A stretch of DNA of 51,769 nucleotides from a virus: IMG/VR virus record IMGVR_UViG_3300032073_000045, positions 1 to 51,769 of that record. The stretch is one strand, 5' to 3'. Shown one piece after another: positions 35,884 through 43,420 of this stretch (its first letter is position 1; the number at the start of each line of letters is the position of its first letter). The notes under the pieces were generated by a model. It did not search any database and was not told the DNA's origin. It saw nothing but the letters and a program-made list of their open reading frames with translations. Position numbers and translations under genes: made by a program.

Positions 35884-36440
35884 TTTTCTTTATTCATTAA
35901 ATTTTTAATTTGTTCTTTAGTTTCGCTCCAATGTTTATCTGTATCTTTACTTATTCTGATTATGCTATAATTATACCATACATCACATATTCTGTCAATG
36001 TTTTTATCATCGGCTTTTACTTTAAAATGATTCCAATTTTTTTCTCCATCAATTATTTCTTGTTCAATCCATTCAGAAGGGAAACCAAAAGGAAAATACA
36101 TTAAATTATAATCTAACGCAAATTTTTGTGCAACTGAAACAAAACTTCCCTCTGTTTTATGGCATTCATAATAGTTTGAATCATCGCCCCAAGACTCGTA
36201 AACGCTGATATAGAATTGAAAACTATCTTTTATTGCAACATCTTCTTGTTGCCATTTTTGTAACTCTTCATCACCATGCTCAATTAATTGAACACTATAT
36301 AGTTTGCCATACCATTTCATGTGAGACATGATCTTCTTGTTGGAATAAACTAAATCTTGAAACTTGCAAAGAAGTTCATTATTCGATTCTTTAGTCTGAC
36401 TTGTTCTTCTAAAACTTACTGATAATCCTTCGCCACTCAT
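35865..36440 (-). CDS. duplicated gene family with the right-edge gene
   Basis: 191 residues. The segment QQEDVAIKDSFQFYISVYES through SEWIEQEIIDGEKNWNHF recurs, with about the same spacing, in the partial gene at 51364-51769, a clear paralogue. Mixed alpha/beta with Trp/Tyr-rich surface patterns; no known domain. Function unknown. Confidence 0.75.
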   Translation of the reverse strand: MSGEGLSVSFRRTSQTKESNNELLCKFQDLVYSNKKIMSHMKWYGKLYSVQLIEHGDEELQKWQQEDVAIKDSFQFYISVYESWGDDSNYYECHKTEGSFVSVAQKFALDYNLMYFPFGFPSEWIEQEIIDGEKNWNHFKVKADDKNIDRICDVWYNYSIIRISKDTDKHWSETKEQIKNLMNKEKCAITQ

Positions 36441-36443
36441 CTT

Positions 36444-36671
36444 TTATTCTCCTCTGATATACTTTCCAAACTCATCATTATCCATACTAGATGTTCCACC
36501 AAGAGGTTCGCAATATGAAACTTCTGCATTTTGCTTCCATGCTTTACTAATCTCCCAATCTCCATCCATTTGTGATAAAGCCAATTCTTGAGCCTTTTTT
36601 GGTGATTTAGCTTTTACTTCGTATGTGCGATATGTCGTACTTGCAATTTCTACTTCAAATGTTTTGTTCAT
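36444..36671 (-). CDS. small acidic alpha/beta protein
   Basis: 75 residues from ATG 36671, fixed by a promoter ending 6 nt upstream. YEVKAKSPKKAQELALSQ followed by DWEISKAWKQN looks like a DpnD/PcfM-type strand-helix fold, but this is tentative. Confidence 0.68.
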   Translation of the reverse strand: MNKTFEVEIASTTYRTYEVKAKSPKKAQELALSQMDGDWEISKAWKQNAEVSYCEPLGGTSSMDNDEFGKYIRGE

Positions 36672-36677
36672 AATTAA

Positions 36678-36706
36678 AGAATAAAGCAAATTCTAGTTCT
36701 TGTCAA
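36678..36706 (-). promoter_or_regulatory. sigma70-type promoter
   Basis: -35 TTGACA, 17 nt, -10 TATTCT; ATG 6 nt later. Confidence 0.8.
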
Positions 36707-36711
36707 GCCTT

Positions 36712-36792
36712 TTATTTTCTAATATAGAAATCAATTATGAATGCGAGCATAATACAACAAATAAATATTGTCGATAAAGTTAAATCATTCAT
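36712..36792 (-). CDS. tiny membrane peptide (26 aa)
   Basis: MNDLTLSTIFICCIMLAFII then DFYIRK: one transmembrane helix with a short basic tail. It starts 8 nt inside the end of the upstream gene. Confidence 0.5.
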   Translation of the reverse strand: MNDLTLSTIFICCIMLAFIIDFYIRK

Positions 36793-37048
36793 TTGAATAT
36801 TTTTTAATTTCGTTGTTTTTTAAGTTTAATTCTCTTTCTATTTCCTTGGCGACATTTTCACCAACAGATATTTCGTGATCTTTTGAAAGGGAATCTAATA
36901 ATTCTACTAAATTTTTTCCTATTTTAATTCTCTCTTCATCTCCAACTAAAAATAAGTTATTTGCATTTATAAGCATAAGATCATCTATTTTGACGATAAT
37001 ATGATTGATTGCATCTGTGCTTCCTCGTATTCCTAATTTTATTTTCAT
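36785..37048 (-). CDS. small charged protein
   Basis: 87 residues; INHIIVKIDDLMLINANNLF and a charged helical C terminus. No family recognised. Confidence 0.65.
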   Translation of the reverse strand: MKIKLGIRGSTDAINHIIVKIDDLMLINANNLFLVGDEERIKIGKNLVELLDSLSKDHEISVGENVAKEIERELNLKNNEIKKYSNE

Positions 37049-37227
37049 ATTTTAAATATTTGCACGGAGAGTATCCGTGACTAACTCCAATATAGTAGTA
37101 ATCGAATTACTTGCTAGTCTTTTTCTGCTGATCGGACATGGTAGATCTTGCTCATTCAATAAGATCAAGTTACTAGTAAACTATCACGAATTACTGAAAT
37201 CACTCACATTAAGAGGTGAACCTATTT
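37049..37227. other. noncoding spacer with hairpins
   Basis: About 180 bp. On the minus strand it has three hairpins: gatctt...aagatc, gtaat-tcg-attac and cacgga-tactc-tccgtg near the downstream ATG. No clear promoter or terminator is seen; it could be a leader or a small RNA. Confidence 0.45.
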
Positions 37228-37341
37228 TTAATCTCCAAAAGAATTTGTTATGATTAACATAAAAAGTAAGGCAACTCCACAAGCAATTAAAACATTAATT
37301 GCATAAAAAACATCGGGTAAATTATAAATTAAATTGTTCAT
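37228..37341 (-). CDS. tiny membrane protein (37 aa)
   Basis: MNNLIYNLPDVFYAINVLIA then CGVALLFMLIITNSFGD: one transmembrane helix. It starts in an ATGA overlap with the upstream gene, which argues that it is translated. Confidence 0.58.
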   Translation of the reverse strand: MNNLIYNLPDVFYAINVLIACGVALLFMLIITNSFGD

Positions 37342-37574
37342 AAAGAATTTCCATGTTCGTCATCACATATTGTATTTAAATGTTGGTTCGATCCTTTATC
37401 GTGACATTCATACTCTTCTTCGTATTCGTTTAACGCTTTTTCAATAACGCTTGCTAAGACAATACTTTCGCCATATTCTAAATTGCTATATCCTTCGCCA
37501 ACAAAAATAGAACGATTTTCACATTCAACATAAATTTCTGCTCCACCTTTTCGAGTTTCTGTTTTCCACTTCAT
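37338..37574 (-). CDS. acidic protein
   Basis: 78 residues, acidic C-terminal half. Linked by ATGA overlaps to the genes on both sides. Confidence 0.65.
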   Translation of the reverse strand: MKWKTETRKGGAEIYVECENRSIFVGEGYSNLEYGESIVLASVIEKALNEYEEEYECHDKGSNQHLNTICDDEHGNSL

Positions 37575-37678
37575 TTTTTAATTTGTTTAATTTCTTTAAG
37601 TTTATATCGTTTTGCGAATTCAATATCTGATTTTTGATTCGACATTAATATCATATCTGATCGAACAAAAATTCTCAT
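37571..37678 (-). CDS. small basic peptide (35 aa)
   Basis: MRIFVRSDMILMSNQKSDIE then FAKRYKLKEIKQIKK, basic C terminus. ATGA overlaps at both ends (with 37675 and 37338 genes) make a coupled chain. Confidence 0.58.
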   Translation of the reverse strand: MRIFVRSDMILMSNQKSDIEFAKRYKLKEIKQIKK

Positions 37679-38265
37679 GCAACTAACTCTATACCTTGTT
37701 GATGAGGAACTAAAACTTCAAAAAGAAATCTGCGAACTGATTCTGTTATATCTAATAACTCAGAAAATTCGTTGTAACTAAGTGAATTGCTATCTCCTTG
37801 TCCTCCATAACAAATTCTGTAACCTTCTTCAAGAGGGCAAATATTCTGACCTCGATGCTTGGTATAGTTTCCATGCTGATCTCTCTTCCACTCCCATTCG
37901 CAATGAAATGAATTTATGTAAATCAATATATTAACTCGCCCAAGATTATTACCAACGCTATCTTTTCTGTGAGTGCAATCAACAAAGTCAACATTCGCAC
38001 TAGGAAATTCTGACTTAACATCTTTAAGTTGCACATGAACTGCACGATAATTCTCACTTCCATGATATGAGCCATTGTTCCATGAACTCGTATGCAATTT
38101 GCCGTTCGTCTTTTTGCACATCTGTGCATCACGATCACTCTTGCTTTTATAGCTTAACACATTTTCTTGTGGCATTAACTTTTTAATAACATTATTACTT
38201 TTGAATATAATGTCTTCGGGACTCCATGTGTTCCAATTTACTTTCGCATTTTTAAAATAATTCAT
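37675..38265 (-). CDS. unknown larger protein
   Basis: 196 residues, mixed fold, with a conserved-looking central block (SSWNNGSYHGSENYRAVHVQ then DFVDCTHRKDSVGN). No named domain recognised. A promoter ends about 35 nt before the ATG. Confidence 0.65.
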   Translation of the reverse strand: MNYFKNAKVNWNTWSPEDIIFKSNNVIKKLMPQENVLSYKSKSDRDAQMCKKTNGKLHTSSWNNGSYHGSENYRAVHVQLKDVKSEFPSANVDFVDCTHRKDSVGNNLGRVNILIYINSFHCEWEWKRDQHGNYTKHRGQNICPLEEGYRICYGGQGDSNSLSYNEFSELLDITESVRRFLFEVLVPHQQGIELVA

Positions 38266-38299
38266 TTTTTCAATTTGGTTTTTATTGTTTATTCTTTAT

Positions 38300-38328
38300 A
38301 TACTAGACTATAGATTATAATGTGTCAA
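38300..38328 (-). promoter_or_regulatory. sigma70-type promoter
   Basis: -35 TTGACA, 17 nt, -10 TAGTAT; leader of about 34 nt. It overlaps the end of the upstream gene. Confidence 0.7.
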
Positions 38329-38647
38329 TCTTTTTTTGTTCTAATCTTGTTAGATTGTATTCTTCTTCTGTTATGTAACTATAACTTGATAAAAATTCTT
38401 CTTTACTTAACTCGTTAAAGTCTTTCATCTTTTCTTCATCGTCTATAAAATCTGCATGATTGTGATGATGGCAGTCAAATTCATTTATTGAGAAATTCTT
38501 GAAATGCTTGCCGTGATTATCATAGAAATCTCGCACAACATCTAATGCTTCCATAACTCTCTTGCTATTTGGATTCTCTTCGCAATCTCCAACGGCAGAT
38601 GTTTCTGCTTCATTCAATACTAATTCTATTGCTTCAGATAACTTCAT
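38315..38647 (-). CDS. acidic protein
   Basis: 110 residues, strongly acidic with a His-rich patch (FDCHHHNHADF). ATGA overlap upstream. No family recognised. Confidence 0.65.
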   Translation of the reverse strand: MKLSEAIELVLNEAETSAVGDCEENPNSKRVMEALDVVRDFYDNHGKHFKNFSINEFDCHHHNHADFIDDEEKMKDFNELSKEEFLSSYSYITEEEYNLTRLEQKKIDTL

Positions 38648-38874
38648 AACTCTTCGTCTTCTTCACCTTCTTCTCTTGTGCCAACAACTAAAAGTTTAAT
38701 GTCTTTGCCGTCTCCACTCAATCCGAAAAGTTTTACTGCATCGTTATATATAATTCCATCTTCTGAATCTATACTGATCCAAGAGCAATTCTGAATTTCT
38801 CCATCAGTCTCACTTTCAACTACATCCCAACCGAATTCCAACATTCTTGCTTTTTGATATTTTGTTAATCTCAT
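38644..38874 (-). CDS. acidic alpha/beta protein
   Basis: 76 residues, acidic tail (EEGEEDEEL). No family recognised. Confidence 0.63.
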   Translation of the reverse strand: MRLTKYQKARMLEFGWDVVESETDGEIQNCSWISIDSEDGIIYNDAVKLFGLSGDGKDIKLLVVGTREEGEEDEEL

Positions 38875-38886
38875 ATTAAATTTTAT

Positions 38887-39102
38887 TTAATTATACTCTT
38901 TCCACACTTCATCAAATCCAACTAATGCTTCGGTATCTCCACCGATATAGTCTCCATCGAATCCATTTTTATTTTCAACTATCAACGCTCCTCTTGATTG
39001 AATCTGCTTTACTTTTCCACATTGCTCAATGTCGGATTTGAATCCTACCCAATCACCAACATTTACTTCAAAGGTTTCTTCCCATTTGTTTGTAATTTTC
39101 AT
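38887..39102 (-). CDS. SH3-like small phage protein
   Basis: 71 residues. FEVNVGDWVGFKSDIEQCGK, then VKQIQSRGALIVENKNGFDG and GDYIGG give the strand pattern of a conserved small barrel protein common in phages. ATGA overlap upstream. Confidence 0.7.
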   Translation of the reverse strand: MKITNKWEETFEVNVGDWVGFKSDIEQCGKVKQIQSRGALIVENKNGFDGDYIGGDTEALVGFDEVWKEYN

Positions 39103-39257
39103 TCTATAAAGTTTTCTACATTTACATGAAATAATTCTTCATCTTTATCCATAATAGCACAAAGGTCATCATAGACATAACTCATCAAATCATCTAAGTC
39201 CATATCGTCTACAATTTTTTGTGAAACTAACTCTATATTATCATCTGTATAATTCAT
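39099..39257 (-). CDS. small acidic protein
   Basis: 52 residues (MNYTDDNIELVSQKIVDDMD...), very acidic. ATGA overlaps at both ends. Confidence 0.65.
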   Translation of the reverse strand: MNYTDDNIELVSQKIVDDMDLDDLMSYVYDDLCAIMDKDEELFHVNVENFIE

Positions 39258-39445
39258 AAATCCCACTCTCCATTTTTTACATTGTCAATGTCTTGCATTG
39301 CTTTGTCGTATGCAGTCTCACTACTATGATCTTCAACTTCGTCATCATACAATTCAATTATGTCTTTTGCATGATTAACATTAAATGATTCTTGTTTAAC
39401 CAATCTTTGTAACTCTTCTGTTAGTGCTTGTCTATATGTTTGCAT
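39254..39445 (-). CDS. small acidic helical protein
   Basis: 63 residues, helical; starts 7 nt after a promoter. No family recognised. Confidence 0.65.
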   Translation of the reverse strand: MQTYRQALTEELQRLVKQESFNVNHAKDIIELYDDEVEDHSSETAYDKAMQDIDNVKNGEWDL

Positions 39446-39452
39446 GAGTATA

Positions 39453-39481
39453 AGTATGTACTATGTTTTAATCTTTGTCAA
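39453..39481 (-). promoter_or_regulatory. sigma70-type promoter overlapping a gene end
   Basis: -35 TTGACA, 17 nt, -10 CATACT; ATG 7 nt later. The -35 lies in the last codons of the upstream gene. Confidence 0.8.
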
Positions 39482-39671
39482 CCTTAAAATAATAATCCCA
39501 CTCATCTTTCACTTCAATGTCGGGCATTTCATCTAATCCTTGAATTCCATTAATAAGAATTTCTATAATTTCGCTTACACCCATATTCATTGCTTCTCTT
39601 TCAGCAAGATCATAACGCATATCATCGATGGTTGGTTCTTCGTCTCTTTTTTGTTGTTCAGTTGTTCTCAT
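39468..39671 (-). CDS. small acidic protein
   Basis: 67 residues, acidic, no family recognised. Overlaps the next gene by 14 nt. Confidence 0.62.
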   Translation of the reverse strand: MRTTEQQKRDEEPTIDDMRYDLAEREAMNMGVSEIIEILINGIQGLDEMPDIEVKDEWDYYFKVDKD

Positions 39672-39858
39672 CGCTAATTTTATCTAATTTTTCGTATAAT
39701 TCGTCTATCGACTTTTCTAAGCTAGAAATATATTTTATTTCATCGGGTTCTCTTGAGTACATAAATTCAAGTTCCATTTCTAAATCTTTGATTGATTTAA
39801 TTAAATCAATTTTTTCTTCTTGTTGTTCTTGCACTTTACTTAGAATTTTGTGATTCAT
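39658..39858 (-). CDS. small coiled-coil protein
   Basis: 66 residues, heptad-rich (KVQEQQEEKIDLIKSIKDLE, then LEKSIDELYEKLDKI). No family recognised. Confidence 0.65.
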   Translation of the reverse strand: MNHKILSKVQEQQEEKIDLIKSIKDLEMELEFMYSREPDEIKYISSLEKSIDELYEKLDKISDENN

Positions 39859-40048
39859 GTTCTTCGATTAGTTGTTCGTAGGTTGGGTAATCGTCTCCTA
39901 TAATCGGAGGAGACTTATCATCACCCAATCGTTCAAGAAGAGATTCGTTTTTATTGATAACTTCACCAATTAATTCGTTCATTTGTTTTTTACTCAACTT
40001 TGGAGTTGGTTTAAACACATTAAAAATTTTAGAAAATAAACTCATCAT
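39836..40048 (-). CDS. small protein
   Basis: 70 residues from MMSLFSKIFNVF (ATG pair at 40048/40045). A longer start at 40150 would overlap the upstream gene by over 120 nt. Amphipathic N terminus followed by an acidic polar region. Confidence 0.58.
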   Translation of the reverse strand: MMSLFSKIFNVFKPTPKLSKKQMNELIGEVINKNESLLERLGDDKSPPIIGDDYPTYEQLIEEHESQNSK

Positions 40049-40319
40049 ACATGAAAATAGGTTTGTTTTTGTCTTCCATGCCATTAAATGTTCCAAGGGT
40101 ATTAAACTCAAACCATTCAAGTGCTTCTTGTTCGTCCATATCATCTTCATCCATCAATGCACGAATGATCTTGGTTACTGAATATACAATTCTGCAATCA
40201 GTATCACTTCCGATAATCGCACGATTAAAAGTGGAGCGAGGCTCAAGTATAATCGCATCTTCGTTAATATCTGACAACTCTTCTAGGATTTGATCTCCTT
40301 CTGTAATTTCGTTTTGCAT
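40029..40319 (-). CDS. acidic protein
   Basis: 96 residues, acidic (MDEDDMDEQEALEWF). No family recognised. Its end overlaps the next start by about 20 nt. Confidence 0.65.
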   Translation of the reverse strand: MQNEITEGDQILEELSDINEDAIILEPRSTFNRAIIGSDTDCRIVYSVTKIIRALMDEDDMDEQEALEWFEFNTLGTFNGMEDKNKPIFMYDEFIF

Positions 40320-40331
40320 AATAATATCCTA

Positions 40332-40538
40332 TTAAACTTCTGCGAGATTGTCAACACTTAAATTCATAGAATCTGATAATGGCACATCATCTCTTGAGTG
40401 ATGAATGTGAACGCTGACTCGATCCTTGTATTCAGTATCCTCTGTTGGAATAAAGTTAAATGTACAAATTTCTCCATCCAATAAACTTTGAATCTCTTCT
40501 TCTCCTAAAACTAATTTTATATTATATTCTTTTTTCAT
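40332..40538 (-). CDS. small acidic beta-rich protein
   Basis: 68 residues with alternating strands (YNIKLVLGEEEIQSLLDGEI then DRVSVHIHHSRDD). No family recognised. Confidence 0.65.
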   Translation of the reverse strand: MKKEYNIKLVLGEEEIQSLLDGEICTFNFIPTEDTEYKDRVSVHIHHSRDDVPLSDSMNLSVDNLAEV

Positions 40539-40539
40539 A

Positions 40540-40698
40540 TTACTTAATTCTATCTAGAAAACTTTTCATTAATTTTACATGATAGTGCATTAACACTAAC
40601 TCCGATTGATCGTACTGATCTCTTATGTGTCCAATTAATAGATAATGTTCTGTGCAGTCAATTAAATCTTGCAAGGCTAGTTTTTCTTTGTTGTTCAT
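40540..40698 (-). CDS. small helical protein
   Basis: 52 residues from ATG 40698 (MNNKEKLALQDLIDCTEHYL...), in an ATGA overlap with the HhH-GPD gene. Confidence 0.62.
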   Translation of the reverse strand: MNNKEKLALQDLIDCTEHYLLIGHIRDQYDQSELVLMHYHVKLMKSFLDRIK

Positions 40699-41456
40699 GC
40701 TTCTAAGCAGTAACTCCAATAACGAGAATTTCTTCTGCCTTGAACCTTGTTCCAATACATTTCTCTTGCGACATTTGGCGAAATGCCATACTTGTTGCAA
40801 CGAGCAAGCCACTCATTCTCCATCTCCTCATAGACCTTGAGACTACTTGCATGACCTTTCTTGAGGTCGTGACCCATGAACCGCAACAAGTGAACATCCA
40901 AGCAACAAAGTTGCGATTCTGTTGGATAACTAAGAGAAAGAGCATAAGTTGTCTTTGCGTTACCTAATCCATAAATTGTTCCGATTAAACGATTGCGACA
41001 TTCTTGCCATGTCTCTTCATCTTGCTTCTTGAACTGATCGGGGTTTTCACGAAACTTAGTAACTAAATCCCACAATCCACGCTCTCTACGCTCATATAAG
41101 CCGACTTTAGCCTTGACGATCATCTGCTTGAGCTTATCCTTGGATAAAGTCCAAGAAAGATCGCTCATGGCAATCTCGTAGCCTCGCACATTACTTTCCC
41201 AAGTTGTGTGAACGCTCATAATTGCGAATACCCAACGAGCAAACATTTCTGCATCGTCTTTGGGAATTAAGTTTGTCCAATAATCAGTCTCGCTTTTGAC
41301 TGCACCAAATTTAAGGTTGTCGAAAAACTTATCAACATTCCTAAAGGGGTCAACTTGTATTGTAGGTTTTGACTCCTCAACAAGTTGGTTGATAGGAGCG
41401 ATAGCGTTTTCTAATAACAGAATTTGTTTATTCAATGTGTCTTTTGCAATGTTCAT
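40695..41456 (-). CDS. second HhH-GPD protein
   Basis: 253 residues from ATG 41456. GTIYGLGNAKTTYALSLS (159-176) and CLDVHLLRF with Asp187 give the hairpin and catalytic-Asp pattern, as in the 27.9 kb protein. An N-terminal helical extension (1-150) and a C-terminal region (SPNVAREMYWNKVQGRRNSR) differ. Likely a base-modifying or excision enzyme; the long N terminus is unusual. Confidence 0.7.
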   Translation of the reverse strand: MNIAKDTLNKQILLLENAIAPINQLVEESKPTIQVDPFRNVDKFFDNLKFGAVKSETDYWTNLIPKDDAEMFARWVFAIMSVHTTWESNVRGYEIAMSDLSWTLSKDKLKQMIVKAKVGLYERRERGLWDLVTKFRENPDQFKKQDEETWQECRNRLIGTIYGLGNAKTTYALSLSYPTESQLCCLDVHLLRFMGHDLKKGHASSLKVYEEMENEWLARCNKYGISPNVAREMYWNKVQGRRNSRYWSYCLEA

Positions 41457-41463
41457 GTTTATA

Positions 41464-41491
41464 AGTATGACATAATCATAAGAAATGTCAA
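41464..41491 (-). promoter_or_regulatory. sigma70-type promoter
   Basis: -35 TTGACA, 16 nt, -10 CATACT; ATG 7 nt later. Confidence 0.8.
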
Positions 41492-41544
41492 GAGTTTTTT
41501 TTGTTTTTTGTTTTTTTTGTTTTAAGTATGTGGTATTCAGTAAT

Positions 41545-41952
41545 TTAAACTTCGCAAAAATCAAATATAATAGGACAATTATCTATTGCTCCACAATTTT
41601 GAGGATTAATGTCAAGTCTCTCGCAGATGTTTATACCTAATTTGTTTAATATTTTTTTGTAATTATCTTTTGAGCTTTTGGTATTTGCTTTTTTTTGTAT
41701 TACAATTTTTTCGTCAATATAATATGGTTTAATATAATAGTTTTTTATTTCGCTTGGAACATTCGCAAATTCATCGTTGAGGGAGTTGGCTACTTTTATA
41801 ACATAACCTAACTTTTTTTTAGAGTAAACTGACTTGTAACTTCCAATGCCAATTTGCTCAAACCCTCTAACGATAATTTGCTGAATGAATTTTTCTGTAT
41901 TCTTTTCTAGTTCCAAGTAAAGATCAACAATCTTAGACTTGGTTTGCCTCAT
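41545..41952 (-). CDS. miniature protein-kinase-like protein
   Basis: 135 residues. A glycine loop (EQIGIGSYKSVYS, 32-44), a lysine (VIKVAN, Lys53), a catalytic-loop-like RLDINPQN (Asp114, Asn119) and an IIFDF motif (Asp131, where kinases have DFG) appear in kinase order. It lacks most of the C-lobe, so it is less than half a usual kinase. It may be a minimal active kinase or a pseudokinase decoy. Host or phage targets are unknown. Confidence 0.6.
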   Translation of the reverse strand: MRQTKSKIVDLYLELEKNTEKFIQQIIVRGFEQIGIGSYKSVYSKKKLGYVIKVANSLNDEFANVPSEIKNYYIKPYYIDEKIVIQKKANTKSSKDNYKKILNKLGINICERLDINPQNCGAIDNCPIIFDFCEV

Positions 41953-41954
41953 TG

Positions 41955-42206
41955 TTATGAGACTCCAATTAAAGCATCATGTATTAGATGTCGAGTCTTA
42001 TAGTCTAATATTCGCCCTTCTTCATCTTGAGGAAGACTACCAAGCATATTTTCAAAATCTTGATTCAAGACTTCGCACATACAAGCAACCTTCCGATAGA
42101 TTCCGATTTCTTTATATTTAAGTATTGCCCACATCGAGTCTACTTGAGCCTCGTTCGCTTGAGAAATTTTTTCAAGCAACTCTATTTGTTCTGTTTCTGT
42201 ATTCAT
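41955..42206 (-). CDS. acidic helical protein
   Basis: 83 residues, helical and acidic, immediately upstream of the kinase-like gene (2-nt gap). No family recognised. Confidence 0.65.
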   Translation of the reverse strand: MNTETEQIELLEKISQANEAQVDSMWAILKYKEIGIYRKVACMCEVLNQDFENMLGSLPQDEEGRILDYKTRHLIHDALIGVS

Positions 42207-42226
42207 AATTGTATTAAATTAATTGT

Positions 42227-43384
42227 TTAATTAAACTCAACTCTCCACATGGATCGAGGCAAGTCTTCATCTTCAAAAATGTCATATCCAAGATCAATTA
42301 CTATATCTTGTATTTCTCCACAAGTCAACTCTGAACCTTTCATTCTGCTTTGAATTTGTTTGAGCATTGGACATTCTCCATCTTCATGCTTGTTTTCAAT
42401 GTAATTTCTGATTGAAAGATAATCGTTGGGCATATCTTCTAATGGCTCATTGTAATCATCATCATCATAATTTTCGGGAAGAGTAACTTTTGGTTCTCCG
42501 TATTCGTCAAGATCATAATTATCGTCATCAGACAAATCACAATCGTAGTCGCAATTATCATCTTCACAACAATCATCTGAATCTGATCCATAGATAGGCT
42601 TATTAGCCTCGTAGATGGGCTTATCAATCTCTTTGCGAGTGTCAGTAATGTCAGACACTACCTTGTACTTTGAAACCCTAAGTTTCTGAAAGTTGCAATC
42701 AGTAGGAACGCTAACTGCATCTGATGGATCAAATTCAACAACAAGTAATTTGCCGTCTGATCCCGCCCATTCGTTAGCGTAATCGTAACTACCCACATGA
42801 AGACCAAAAGAACAATGATGATCCTTGTTGTCATCCACACATCTACGAGCAACTTCAATCGTTGTACCAACTTCATTGAGAATTTGATGCCTACCATTAG
42901 TCTCCCCTTGCAATACGATTGTATCTGCATTACCTGTTTGTGACCAATAATCTCCTTGAACTCCCTTATACCCCAATACTTTTCCTTCGGGAGTATTTGG
43001 CAGAGATTTATAACTCAAGAAAGAATACAATTCATTTACAGAATTTGCACTTGGATTGGATTGCAAGCGAGTAATAAAGTTTACAAGAGGAGCAGAATCT
43101 TTCATTCCACTACGAAGCATTTCTAGCAACTTGTCAACAACAACTCCATGCAGACGATTGTTCTTGTAGTAAACAACTTCGTCACGCACTTCAATGTCTC
43201 CTTCGATAAAGTTTTCGACTGACTTTTTGATGTCAATGAGATCGCCAAGATCATCATATCTTGCATCAAATAATGCCTTGCGTACAAGTTGAAAATTTGG
43301 ATGGTCACTACGAAGAGTGTATGGCTTGCCATCCCAAAAGATCGTTACTGAATTTTCGCTTAATGTATATGGTACTTTTTTCAT
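42227..43384 (-). CDS. rIIB: rIIB-like protein
   Basis: 385 residues. The N-terminal region (FLSYKSLPNTPEGKVLGYKG) and the cysteine/glycine block HCSFGLHVGSYDYANEWAG correspond to the conserved core of phage rIIB proteins. A very acidic stretch (DDDNYDLDEYGEP region, about 280-315) follows. In T4 rIIA/rIIB counter the Rex exclusion system and affect lysis. The gene lies just after rIIA in the same direction. Leaderless start from the promoter. Confidence 0.85.
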   Translation of the reverse strand: MKKVPYTLSENSVTIFWDGKPYTLRSDHPNFQLVRKALFDARYDDLGDLIDIKKSVENFIEGDIEVRDEVVYYKNNRLHGVVVDKLLEMLRSGMKDSAPLVNFITRLQSNPSANSVNELYSFLSYKSLPNTPEGKVLGYKGVQGDYWSQTGNADTIVLQGETNGRHQILNEVGTTIEVARRCVDDNKDHHCSFGLHVGSYDYANEWAGSDGKLLVVEFDPSDAVSVPTDCNFQKLRVSKYKVVSDITDTRKEIDKPIYEANKPIYGSDSDDCCEDDNCDYDCDLSDDDNYDLDEYGEPKVTLPENYDDDDYNEPLEDMPNDYLSIRNYIENKHEDGECPMLKQIQSRMKGSELTCGEIQDIVIDLGYDIFEDEDLPRSMWRVEFN

Positions 43385-43390
43385 TATTCT

Positions 43391-43419
43391 AATATAATAT
43401 ATTTTTGTTTGTTTGTCAA
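43391..43419 (-). promoter_or_regulatory. sigma70-type promoter of rIIB
   Basis: -35 TTGACA, 17 nt, -10 TATATT; ATG 6 nt later, predicting a leaderless mRNA. It lies at the very end of rIIA. Confidence 0.8.
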
Positions 43420-43420
43420 G

